Notes under the pieces: model-generated
Told to the model about the DNA's origin: nothing
The model's database searches: none
What the model saw: the letters and a program-made list of their open reading frames with translations, nothing else
In this document: positions 8,754-16,683 of the stretch, one piece after another
Position numbering within the stretch: the first letter of the stretch is position 1
Layout: each line of letters begins with the position of its first letter
Position numbers and translations under genes: made by a program
Assembly: GCA_965224105.1 (NCBI GenBank)
Contig: CBDCYH010000002.1
Span: 1,736,001 to 1,800,000, forward strand
Direction: 5' to 3'
Length of the DNA: 64,000 nucleotides
Origin: CBDCYH01 sp965224105
Lineage (GTDB): Bacteria > Bacteroidota > Rhodothermia > Rhodothermales > JABDKH01

Positions 8754-9813
8754 GTGATATGAAGCGGATGTCCCATTTGGCCAAACGGTGTTGGACACTT
8801 GCGCCGTCGGTATTGCTTTGGCCTTCAATGTAAAACAAACTGTTTCCATTAGAAGCGAGGAAGGTTGGGACCCACACGTCGTCCCAGGGAAAATTTTCGA
8901 GACTGATTACATCCACGAAGCGATGTTGACTGTCGAAAAAGAACAGCTTCGTCTCCCTCACACCAACCCGAGGAACGACCCCCTCGGAAACATGCACCAC
9001 GAGGTGTTCGGCAACGGAGAGTATGTTTCCTGTGATCGATCGCTTCTTTGCGTACTCAAAACGATCCTGCCTGTTTTTACTTTCACCGGTATATGGAAGT
9101 GCGATATATTGATCATCTGGAATCGCAAAGCACGCTGGCTCTTGATCGAGGCGAACAGAGACAAAACAAACCTCGGGCTTATCTGGCGAGGTGAAATATA
9201 TGTTGTCTTTCCATGCCAGGACGCCACCGGAGACGAATCCATGAATTGCCAAGGCATCGTGATCCGAATTGCGCCAGCCGTAAGAGCGAACCATGCGTCT
9301 TAGCTTCGTGTCGTAGATGCTTATGAAGTTGGACCGCTTTCCAGATTTCAAATACCTGATGAGTAGCCCATTGTAATACTCGATCATCGGGCTTCCCTCG
9401 AATGATAAGGGATAATGTTCCAGGTAAGTCCCGTCACGAAGGTATTTCAACGCGAAGATCCTGGAAGCATCGACCACGACAACGGTATCTCCTCTGATGG
9501 CGATAAACCGTGGGTCGGAATATTCCCCTGGTCCTTCTCCACTCCTACCGAGTAAGCGACTTTGAACACCAGTTGGGCCATGGACTGCAAGCCTTCCCCT
9601 GAAACTCGTTGTGAGGAATGCAGCATCCTCAAAAAAGCGGACGTCCGGGCTCTGGCCCAAGAGCGAGAGCGACTCATCCAAATCGATGAGTCTATCAAAA
9701 GCAATACTCAACCTTCCATTTGCACCAAGGATCGATTGCGCAAAGGAGCAATGTACAGGAACGAAGGAAAGGATGAGTATTGAAAGAAGGTATGTAAAGA
9801 CAGATCTGCTCAG
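8740..9813 (-). CDS. Secreted 6-bladed beta-propeller protein, cassette 2, with apparent CTG start
   Basis: The first conventional start (TTG at 9711) would give a protein without a signal peptide. The frame stays open upstream to a TAA shared with the end of the peptide gene. Read from a CTG at 9813 it gives SRSVFTYLLSILILSFVPV followed by HCSFAQS, a convincing signal peptide that aligns with cassette 1. I therefore place the start at CTG 9813, 3 nt after the peptide stop, giving 357 residues. The propeller signature GRSGEGPGEY follows near residue 90. Either a near-cognate start is used through coupling to the peptide gene, or the original ATG has been lost and the gene is decaying. Confidence 0.68.
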   Translation of the reverse strand: MSRSVFTYLLSILILSFVPVHCSFAQSILGANGRLSIAFDRLIDLDESLSLLGQSPDVRFFEDAAFLTTSFRGRLAVHGPTGVQSRLLGRSGEGPGEYSDPRFIAIRGDTVVVVDASRIFALKYLRDGTYLEHYPLSFEGSPMIEYYNGLLIRYLKSGKRSNFISIYDTKLRRMVRSYGWRNSDHDALAIHGFVSGGVLAWKDNIYFTSPDKPEVCFVSVRLDQEPACFAIPDDQYIALPYTGESKNRQDRFEYAKKRSITGNILSVAEHLVVHVSEGVVPRVGVRETKLFFFDSQHRFVDVISLENFPWDDVWVPTFLASNGNSLFYIEGQSNTDGASVQHRLAKWDIRFISHEDD

Positions 9814-9816
9814 AGC

Positions 9817-10032
9817 TTATAAACAATTTTCAGATCCACCCGAGTAGCAGGTACCCCACGAGTCAACAATCCAACAGTCGCATATTACGCCCGACCCTGC
9901 CCAACATGGAACACTGCAGTCAGTATCTCCGCACGCTTCCTTGGCAATTCCAACTCCGGGAATGGCCGAGACGCCAAGGGTGAGTGCGAATACAAACACT
10001 GCTGAAACTATCATTTTATAATATCTATTCAC
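9817..10032 (-). CDS. Small secreted cysteine-rich peptide, cassette 2
   Basis: 71 residues from the GTG at 10032 (VNRYYKMIVSAVFVFALTLG). The TTG at 10065 and the ATG at 10014 are alternatives. GTG is preferred because the decayed copy on the plus strand at 14832 has an ATG at the same point, and because GAGG lies 7 nt upstream. A signal peptide ends near GVGIAKEA. The mature part holds seven cysteines, with the motifs CGDTDC, PCWAGS and CDCW and the end GGSENCL. Its stop is 3 nt before the propeller start, so peptide and propeller are probably translated together. Confidence 0.7.
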   Translation of the reverse strand: MNRYYKMIVSAVFVFALTLGVSAIPGVGIAKEACGDTDCSVPCWAGSGVICDCWIVDSWGTCYSGGSENCL

Positions 10033-10124
10033 GCCGAACCTCAAGAGTTTGGTTAAGTAATTCAAGCAAACGCATGAAATCTACCGACTCCCCAATTCAC
10101 GATGTATTTCATTTTTCTCTTGCG

Positions 10125-13100
10125 TTAGTAGCGATATTTTCTGGTGTTCAACTTGTCGTACAAAACCGGAATGACAAGCAACGTAAGAATGGTGCAGCTT
10201 GCAATTCCACCGATTACGACAATCGCTAACGGTGACCTAAGCTCCGCACCCCGACCAATACTCAATGCAAGAGGCAACAAGCCAAGTATCGTAGTAATGG
10301 TGGTCATCAGGATGGGACGTAGTCTCTCCCGTCCTGCCTGCAGGATGGCTTCTCTTCTCGAGGCGCCTTCAACCATTCGCCGGTTGATGAATTCGACTTT
10401 TACGATAGCATCGTTGACTACAATTCCAACCAGCACAACACAGCCAGTGAGGCTCATTAGGTTTAGCGATTGGTTGGTGATGAAAAGTACTATCGCCACG
10501 CCGGCTATCGCAAGTGGAACGGCCGAGAGAATCACGAGGGGCTGGATCAAACTTTCGAATTGCGCGGCAAGAATGAGATAGACCAGCAGGATACTGATGA
10601 GTAGACTTATACCAGCGGCGCGAAGACTCCGGTCGAACGCTTCGTTTGAGCCACTAACGGTAGCGCGGAATTCGGATCCAAGGTTATCGAGCTCCTGTTC
10701 GATTGCCGAGACTGACTGTTTAAGGTCTCCCGACGCTGCTATGTCGGCGTGAATCCTAACAATATTGGATTGATTTCGGCGACGTAGGGATGCGGGCACT
10801 TTCTCTGGATGCAAGGAAACAAATTCAGAAAGGGGAATCAGCCCGCGAGGGGTTGGCACTTGCTGCAGCAACAGTACCTCGAGCGATTCACCGCGTCTGG
10901 AACGAACTACGATTGGAATCTCATCATTAATGGTTTTGAGATCAGAAACCTGGATACCTCTTGCGGCGGCCTCGAGATAATCAGCAACGTGCTGGGAGGT
11001 GATGCCAAAGCGGGACATTGCATCGCGGTCTAGCTCTAATCGATATGCTGGGACGGCATCTGCATCCGGACGGATGACATTCGCAAGTTCGTCCCTGGCG
11101 GCGAGGGTCCGTTGGAGCTCATCAGCAGCAATAATTAGTGAACGTCGATCATCGGCAACAAGATCGACATACATGTCTGCCTCCGCCGGACTTAGGAGCT
11201 GTTCCAATTGCGTCTCCACATCTTTCCATTCGATGAGTACGTCAGAAACGGAGGTGTCGCCGGAGATCACGGAATCAATTGGATTGTCGATAGATGCCTC
11301 ATGTATAACAATAATGTCGCCTTCAAATGGTGCTCTGGGCTCCAGGTCCAGCCGGGCCTCATCTCTTTCGCCAAGGTCTTCCAGTACATGCCCAACACCC
11401 TCGTGAGTCCGAAGGGAGTTTGCAAGATCCAGTGACCGTACCGCGAGTAAATCGAGATCGGTGTCCGGAGCCATAGAAATTTGCAGGTGGGATCGACCCT
11501 GGCTAGTCGGTGGCACTACTTCTCGTGGTAGGACCGTCAAGAGAAGAAGGGACATCAGGACTATACCCGTCGCCACTGCAATCACTACTCCGGAATGATC
11601 TAGACACCATCGCAGTGATTTTTCGTAGCGTTCCATCCAAGATGGACGAAGCGATCGCGAACCGGATTTTGTTGCTCCGTGACTAACAAGTGGAACGAGC
11701 GTAAGCGCAACAAGGAGTGAGGCCAACAACGAACAAATAACTGCAATTGACTGATCGCGGAATAGGCGGCCTGCCAAACCCTCAATAAACAGTAGCGGCG
11801 CAAAAACTGCCACGGTGGTAAGCGTACTCGCAGTTATCGCACCTGCAACCTCAGCGGCTCCTTCTTTTGCCGCACGGATTGCCTCCAGGCCCTCGTCTCT
11901 TTTGCGTGCAATATTCTCCACGACAACGATCGCGTTGTCGACCAACATTCCGACGCCTAGTGCAAGGCCGCTAAGTGATATGAGATTAAAGGTAATCCCG
12001 AACGCATCGAAGAACACGAGGGTGATGGCAATCGAGGCGGGAATAGCAAGCGCTACGGCAAGCAGGGACCGCCGTTCGCGGATAAAAAATAGAAGGACCA
12101 GGATGGCAAAAATTCCACCGAGAAATACTGCAGAACGCACCCCAGTAATCGCATCAGAAATAAACGAACTCTCGTCAATGAGCACATCCAGTCGGGCATT
12201 GCCGAGTTCTTGATTGAGGCGGTCTATTTCCGTCCTGACTGCGGTTGCGGCGCGCACGGTGTTAGCATCTGGCCGCTTTTCAACCAGCAACAAAAGTGTC
12301 TCCGTTCCATCAAGGCGAACCATCCCGTTTCGCTCACGAATACTTTCTCGGACCGTCGAAACGTCTGCGATGCGGATGGGCAATGCGCCAGATCTCTTCA
12401 CGACCGTTTGGCCTATATCCATCACGGATTCGAATTCGCCACTTACCTCGACGGCATACCTGAATGGACCCCGGCGTATCATCCCGCCTGGCAGACTTAC
12501 GTTGGCTCGTCTAATTGCAGTGCCAACCTCCTGGAGTGTGATCCCGTGCAGAGCAAGTTTCTGGGATTCAATTTCGATGACTATCTCGCGGTTGAATCCG
12601 CCGGTCACTCTCACCCGTGCGATATCCGGCAGTTGCTCGATGCGCCTGCTTACAACATCGCGGGCGAGCTCGCGTAACGCGACAAGATCCTGGTTGCTTC
12701 CTCCGGAGGACTCTCGCAGCGCGATGGTCATGATGGGTGTGTCCGTCGGGTTGTAGCGGAGGACGATGGGTTTGGCAGCTGCTTCGGGCAGACGGTTCCC
12801 AAGCTTATCTAGCTGCTCGCGGACTTCAAGTTGAGCAAGGTCGAGGTTTACGTTCCATCCGAAATCCAACCTTGACAGGCTTCCTCCAAGTAGGGATCGG
12901 GAGTTGAGATTTAGAAGACCCGCCGTACCTGCAACCGCTTCTTCGATTTCTGAAGTGACAGTGCGCTCAACTTGTTCTGGCGCGACGTCTGCGTACTCTG
13001 TCCAGACAACGAGTGTCGGGTATTGGATCTCCGGAAGGAGAGCAACCGGAAATCTTAAAAGGGCAGCTACAGCCAGAGCAGCAAACACTAGGTAGCATGC

Positions 13101-13148
13101 GGTTACCGCTACCGGGCGCTTGAAGCAGAGATCAATGAAGCTGTGCAC
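10125..13148 (-). CDS. RND-family efflux permease (AcrB/MdtB-like), second pump
   Basis: 1007 residues with the standard RND layout: TM1 (SFIDLCFKRPVAVTACYLVF), porter domain 1, and TM2-6 with the TM4 segment GVGMLVDNAIVVVENIARK. A second porter domain and TM8-12 ending near LLVIPVLYDKL follow. The start codon is GTG at 13148. It is 19 nt downstream of the membrane-fusion protein gene, forming a pump pair without an outer-membrane factor in the window. It is only distantly similar to the pump at 2880-6071. Substrate unknown; the neighbouring propeller and peptide genes suggest envelope or peptide-related transport, which is an inference. Confidence 0.92.
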   Translation of the reverse strand: MHSFIDLCFKRPVAVTACYLVFAALAVAALLRFPVALLPEIQYPTLVVWTEYADVAPEQVERTVTSEIEEAVAGTAGLLNLNSRSLLGGSLSRLDFGWNVNLDLAQLEVREQLDKLGNRLPEAAAKPIVLRYNPTDTPIMTIALRESSGGSNQDLVALRELARDVVSRRIEQLPDIARVRVTGGFNREIVIEIESQKLALHGITLQEVGTAIRRANVSLPGGMIRRGPFRYAVEVSGEFESVMDIGQTVVKRSGALPIRIADVSTVRESIRERNGMVRLDGTETLLLLVEKRPDANTVRAATAVRTEIDRLNQELGNARLDVLIDESSFISDAITGVRSAVFLGGIFAILVLLFFIRERRSLLAVALAIPASIAITLVFFDAFGITFNLISLSGLALGVGMLVDNAIVVVENIARKRDEGLEAIRAAKEGAAEVAGAITASTLTTVAVFAPLLFIEGLAGRLFRDQSIAVICSLLASLLVALTLVPLVSHGATKSGSRSLRPSWMERYEKSLRWCLDHSGVVIAVATGIVLMSLLLLTVLPREVVPPTSQGRSHLQISMAPDTDLDLLAVRSLDLANSLRTHEGVGHVLEDLGERDEARLDLEPRAPFEGDIIVIHEASIDNPIDSVISGDTSVSDVLIEWKDVETQLEQLLSPAEADMYVDLVADDRRSLIIAADELQRTLAARDELANVIRPDADAVPAYRLELDRDAMSRFGITSQHVADYLEAAARGIQVSDLKTINDEIPIVVRSRRGESLEVLLLQQVPTPRGLIPLSEFVSLHPEKVPASLRRRNQSNIVRIHADIAASGDLKQSVSAIEQELDNLGSEFRATVSGSNEAFDRSLRAAGISLLISILLVYLILAAQFESLIQPLVILSAVPLAIAGVAIVLFITNQSLNLMSLTGCVVLVGIVVNDAIVKVEFINRRMVEGASRREAILQAGRERLRPILMTTITTILGLLPLALSIGRGAELRSPLAIVVIGGIASCTILTLLVIPVLYDKLNTRKYRY

Positions 13149-13167
13149 AGCTGTTGACGCTTAGGTG

Positions 13168-14436
13168 TCAGGGACTTCCGAGCTGGATTACAGTTGAGGC
13201 GTCCACCTGGGCATCATGCGCAAGAGCGAAGTGGCCATCGACGGCGACAGTGTCTCCCGGTTCGATACCGTCCACGATCTGAACAAAGTCCCCGGATCGA
13301 GCACCAACGGTTACATACGTCCATTTAGCTCTGCCGCTCTCGACAACAAAAACCAAATCTCGAGCCTGTCTAACAAGCAATGCGGAGGATGGGACGAAAA
13401 GGGTATTAGCTATGCTCCGCGTCTCGAGCTGAACATATGCGAAGAGGCCGCTCATCAACTGGGTCGAGGGGTTTGGTAGAACAACCGAAACCCGGCCGGT
13501 ACCTTTGTTTTCTTCTAGCTGAGGGTTGACGGCTACGACGTTGCCAAAAATTACGGTGTCTCCGAGGGCCGGAATACGCACCCGTGCTGTCGCACCGGGT
13601 TTGACGTTGACGATGTTGGACTCAAGAACATCCACATCCACTTTCACCTGGCTGTCATCAAGCAGAGTAAGTAACGTGCTTCCTGGCCCGACGTGCTGCC
13701 CTATTTCAACCTGCAAGTCGCTTACTCGGCCAGCGAACGGAGAGCGAATTCGCGTGCGGTTGAGCGCGAGGCGAGCTCGTTCGAATGACTTCTCAGCCTG
13801 GGCAAGCCCGGTGGTAACCGCCTGCACCGATGCGCGTTGCGAGCCGGCAAGTACGAGGTCGGCCTCATACCGACGGCGCTTTTCCTCCAACTCCGGTTGC
13901 GAAATCAATCCATCCAGAAATGCCTTCTGCGCTTCGCGGAACGCCTGGCGTGAGGCTGCAATGTGGGATGTGTCGGCCGTGGTCATTGGCGCCGATTGCC
14001 TGAGCATTACCGCGTGTTCGGCTTGCGCTTTGAGAAGGTTGGCTTCGGCCTCTCCGAGAGAAATCTTTTCGTCGCGGTCATCGAGTTGCAGGAGGACCGC
14101 ACCGCGTGCAACCTTGTCTCCCTCCTCAACAAACCTGCTAACGATTACACCTGTTGCTTCGCTGCTAAGCGAACTTGTTCTGTACGGAATTAACCTCCCG
14201 GTTGCTTCTGCTCTTACAGGGAACGTTGCAGACTCTACGACAACGGATGTTACGGTTGATGAGGCTGCAGGGACCGCAGAAGGTGGCGATTGTCGTCCGG
14301 CTTCTTGAGAATCAGCAGGCCAAAACGCGAAAATCGTCACACCCAATAACAGCACACAAAGGATAACTCCCGCGAGATGCCACGGCTTTATCCCAGTATT
14401 TGTCCGGTGATCTGTTAGTTGCTCGGCTCTCAACAT
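13168..14436 (-). CDS. RND periplasmic adaptor (membrane-fusion protein, HlyD family)
   Basis: 422 residues. An N-terminal membrane anchor (LAGVILCVLLLGVTIFAFW) is followed by the biotinyl-lipoyl half-motif (ATGVIVSRFVEEGDKVARG) and an alpha-helical hairpin. Then come the second lipoyl half (RIRSPFAGRVSDLQVEIGQ), a beta-barrel and the membrane-proximal domain. It bridges an RND pump and an outer-membrane channel. The gene precedes and almost abuts the pump at 10125-13148. Its first 61 codons and upstream region are duplicated at 16331-16668. Confidence 0.92.
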   Translation of the reverse strand: MLRAEQLTDHRTNTGIKPWHLAGVILCVLLLGVTIFAFWPADSQEAGRQSPPSAVPAASSTVTSVVVESATFPVRAEATGRLIPYRTSSLSSEATGVIVSRFVEEGDKVARGAVLLQLDDRDEKISLGEAEANLLKAQAEHAVMLRQSAPMTTADTSHIAASRQAFREAQKAFLDGLISQPELEEKRRRYEADLVLAGSQRASVQAVTTGLAQAEKSFERARLALNRTRIRSPFAGRVSDLQVEIGQHVGPGSTLLTLLDDSQVKVDVDVLESNIVNVKPGATARVRIPALGDTVIFGNVVAVNPQLEENKGTGRVSVVLPNPSTQLMSGLFAYVQLETRSIANTLFVPSSALLVRQARDLVFVVESGRAKWTYVTVGARSGDFVQIVDGIEPGDTVAVDGHFALAHDAQVDASTVIQLGSP

Positions 14437-14590
14437 GTTTAACTATAATCCCGATACAATATACGCGAATCAGTCAAGGGCGTTTAGTCGCACCGGGCAG
14501 CGCTATGCAACAGGGTATAAACATCGGCCAAAATCGAATCGGCATCAAGACCGTGAACTTGCAGGAATTGTTAGGTTTTCGAACGAGATT
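14253..14590. repeat. Duplicated block A1: start of adaptor gene plus upstream DNA
   Basis: A 338-bp segment almost identical to 16331-16668 (constant offset of 2078 nt, a handful of substitutions). It contains the first 61 codons of the membrane-fusion gene and about 150 bp upstream of it. In this copy the gene continues intact. The next 78 bp (14591-14668) match 16831 onward, so this copy has lost the 162 bp corresponding to 16669-16830. Confidence 0.9.
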
Positions 14591-14668
14591 GTTTTTAGAA
14601 AAAAGATGGAGCCGTTGCCATCTAGGCTCAGCAGAGTAATCATTTCCATCTGATGTTTCGAAACCCTT
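14591..14668 (-). pseudogene. Remnant of propeller gene C-terminus
   Basis: The minus strand encodes SDGNDYS(A)EPRWQRLHLF, which matches the C-terminal part of the intact propeller at 16684-17751 (SDGNDYSVEPRWQRLHLF). The 54 codons that should follow, including the stop, are deleted, and the frame runs on into the duplicated upstream DNA of the adaptor gene. This shows that a propeller gene once stood directly upstream of the adaptor/RND pair here. Confidence 0.8.
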
Positions 14669-14764
14669 GTGCTGGCCAACAACCATTCCCTGCGCCACAA
14701 GCTCAGCCCGTATGCGCGGAGCGCCGGTCCATTTTATCCGGGTAAGGTCATTGGGCCGAAAAGT
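14667..14764 (-). mobile_element. Possible IS3-type transposase fragment
   Basis: The minus strand reads WTGAPRIRAELVAQGMVVG, which resembles the conserved G-x-P-R-I-x-A-E-L-x-x-x-G segment near the start of IS3-family OrfB. Only about 30 codons are recognisable, with no terminal repeats. It sits inside the rearranged zone between the propeller remnants, so a past insertion there is plausible. This rests on one short motif. Confidence 0.3.
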
Positions 14765-14831
14765 GTATTGGTTTGTGAACAGGATATATTCTACAATGAG
14801 ACCCAATCAAGCCGACTTTATAGGTGACAAA

Positions 14832-15015
14832 ATGATCCGATATTATAAAATTATAGCTACAACTATAAAATTATAGCTACAACCGTTGCAATCTTCTTTA
14901 TCACACTCGGGGTATCGACTGTACCAGGTACCAACCTTGCGACGGAAGCGTGCGGGGATCTTCCTTGCAACTCGTGCTGGGCTGGTTCATCTGTTCAGTG
15001 TGATTGCTGGTTCGC
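14832..15015 (+). pseudogene. Broken Cys-rich peptide gene (third copy), opposite orientation
   Basis: From the ATG at 14832 the sequence reads MIRYYKIIATT and is then interrupted by a tandem duplication of the 20-mer TATAAAATTATAGCTACAAC (14844-14863 and 14864-14883), which shifts the frame and creates a TAG. With one copy removed the frame resumes as VAIFFITLGVSTVPG and then EACGDLPCNSCWAGSS, followed by CDCW. This aligns closely with the peptide at 9817-10032. The C-terminus is cut off at about 15013, where the sequence switches to the antisense of a propeller gene. Two independent lesions make this a pseudogene. Confidence 0.85.
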
Positions 15016-15407
15016 TGAAGCCATCCCATTCAAAGGCCGCTGTATCGCTCTCGCGGTATCCAACAAATTTGAGATTCCTGGAGTCCCAGACGATGGTGGT
15101 GTCACCAAACTGTCGTGCGATTGTCGGAGATCGCAATTCGTTCGGACCTGTACCCAGTCGGGCAACAACTGCAGTTTGAAGACCACTCTCGTCATACCTG
15201 ATTAGACCCGGCTCACCCGCCGCAACCATGAGTGTTCCCGTTCGACTAATCGCCAATGAATGCACATCAGTTATTAGCCGGAGGTTTTCCTCTAGAGGTA
15301 CTGAATTGACTATGCGATGACTCCACTGCGAGACTTGCGCCGAGTTGGATGTGGTTGGTCGCTCCTGTTTCTGACATCCGCAGGTGGTCACGATGGCTGC
15401 AAGAATG
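15013..15407 (-). pseudogene. Remnant of propeller gene N-terminus (duplicate of 17331-17725)
   Basis: 395 bp nearly identical to 17331-17725 (offset 2318). It encodes the residues after the lipoprotein Cys (TTCGCQKQERPTTS) through the first blades, including ARLGTGPNELRSP where the intact copy has ARPGTGPNELLSP. The start codon and signal peptide are missing. The other end joins the truncated peptide gene, so this is a rearranged fragment rather than a gene. Confidence 0.85.
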
Positions 15408-15554
15408 GGCTAGCACTTCGATTGCAGTTGGCTAAAAGGGAGATTCTTGAGTCAATTGACTATTCGACAACCGACGCGAAACTGGTGGGAGGCGAGATTA
15501 CAAAATATCATATAGATGGTTTGACACAACCCCTCCTGTGTGAATCTCAAGATG
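15408..15554. other. Unassigned spacer between propeller remnant and AraC-type gene
   Basis: I see no gene, RNA or repeat here. It separates the duplicated propeller fragment from the AraC-type reading frame and may hold the 3' end of that transcript. Confidence 0.4.
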
Positions 15555-15944
15555 TCAACATGATCCGTTGCGGTATTCGGTCGGATTGACGCCGGTATAT
15601 TTGGTGAACAAGTTGTCAAAAGAATTCGGACTCATTCCCACCGTGAAAGCGATTTGAGAGATCAATTCATTGGTTTCGGATAGCAGCAATTTACCAAGGC
15701 CGATTCTGTGTTTACATTGGAATTGCTTTGGTGTAAGTCCCACATAGTGCTTGAAAGCAATTGAGCACGCAGAAGATTGATGACCGGCTATTTTATCAAC
15801 TTCTGCGATCAGGTCTACTCGATAATCGAACATTACTTTGATTAGCTTCGAGTAAAGATGGGCTACGTCGTTTGGCCACGACGTATCGGCTTGTAACGTT
15901 TGAAGATAACCAATTTTTACGTTGGTCAAGATTGTGTTTGCCAT
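15555..15944 (-). CDS. AraC-family DNA-binding domain protein, probably a 5'-truncated regulator
   Basis: 129 residues ending in a clear double helix-turn-helix AraC domain (from about residue 58: SIAFKHYVGLTPKQFQ, then SQIAFTVGMSPNSFDNLF, then GVNPTEYR). Typical AraC regulators are near 300 residues with an N-terminal sensor domain; here only about 55 residues precede the HTH. The frame upstream of the ATG at 15944 stays open for about 12 codons to a TAG, so the sensor part is missing. It may be a free-standing DNA-binding module or a fragment. It lies between the two halves of the 14.3-17.7 kb duplication and could control the surrounding cassettes, but no evidence shows this. Confidence 0.65.
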   Translation of the reverse strand: MANTILTNVKIGYLQTLQADTSWPNDVAHLYSKLIKVMFDYRVDLIAEVDKIAGHQSSACSIAFKHYVGLTPKQFQCKHRIGLGKLLLSETNELISQIAFTVGMSPNSFDNLFTKYTGVNPTEYRNGSC

Positions 15945-16330
15945 GGCGAGCCTCGTGGGAAGGCCCCGAATTTGTAACTACGTGACGGTAGAGTCTATTC
16001 ATGATTTTGTCAAGGCAATAGTTTTTCTCAGAACCGAATGTCACATAAAAAGGCTTCTCCCGCAAAAACGGGTCAAGTTGATCAGTGCAAGGTCGGGTCA
16101 ATCGAACGTCTTCAACAATTTTGTTTCAGAAAACGTTTTGGGACGAGTCTGAGCGGGGTTCGAACCGGTACACACACCAAGACCTGACTAGAAAAGGCTA
16201 TTGTCCGTCGGAGCGCCCGAGCTGGCTGTTATCCATCTTCCAAACTAAGCGGTTAGCTTGCGGTGCAAGAATCTTCCAGATGAGTTCGTATTGCAACCGC
16301 GTACTTGACGAACGTTGATTAAACAAATCA
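15945..16330. other. 386-bp gap without recognisable gene
   Basis: No convincing coding sequence. The minus strand of about 16145-16195 contains GGTTCGAACC in a tRNA T-loop-like setting followed by CTCGTCCCA, but the stem does not pair well. The right end (16331) is the sharp border of the duplicated adaptor segment. Confidence 0.4.
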
Positions 16331-16514
16331 CGGTTGATGAGGCTGCAGGGACTGCAGAAGATGGTGATTGTCGTCCGGCTTCTTGAGAATCAGCAGGCCA
16401 AAGCGCGAAAATCGTCAGACCCAATAACAGCACACAAAGGATAACTCCCGCGAGATGCCACGGCTTTATCCCAGTATTTGTCCGGTGATCTGTTAGTTGC
16501 TCGGCTGTCAACAT
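16331..16514 (-). pseudogene. Adaptor (membrane-fusion) gene remnant, first 61 codons
   Basis: Starting at ATG 16514, the first 61 codons of the adaptor gene at 13168-14436 are repeated with a few substitutions (for example Ala-Leu-Trp for Ala-Phe-Trp in the anchor). Homology ends abruptly after the AASSTV segment and the frame then stops in unrelated DNA. The intact propeller at 16684-17751 lies directly upstream, showing the ancestral order propeller, adaptor, pump. Confidence 0.88.
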
Positions 16515-16668
16515 GTTTAACTATAATCTCGATACAATATACGCGAATCAGTCAAGGGCGTTTAGTCGCACCAGGCAGCGCTGTGCAACAGGGTATAAAC
16601 ATCGGCCAAAATCGAATCGGCATCAAGACCGTGAACTTGCAGGAATTGTTAGGTTTTCGAACGAGATT
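16331..16668. repeat. Duplicated block A2: partner of 14253-14590
   Basis: Second copy of the 338-bp block; alignment is gap-free at an offset of 2078 nt. Here the adaptor gene is truncated while the upstream propeller is complete, the reverse of the situation at 14253. Confidence 0.9.
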
Positions 16669-16683
16669 CTGGTCCCTGATATA

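Noticed and set aside
14844..14883. CRISPR-like or iteron repeat
   Set aside because: Only two abutting copies without spacers; it is a simple tandem duplication inside a peptide pseudogene.
16140..16200. tRNA-like 3' end on the minus strand (GGTTCGAACC loop, CTCGTCCCA tail)
   Set aside because: The T-stem does not pair (ACCGG against CCCGC) and no D-arm or anticodon arm could be placed; chance or a very old remnant.
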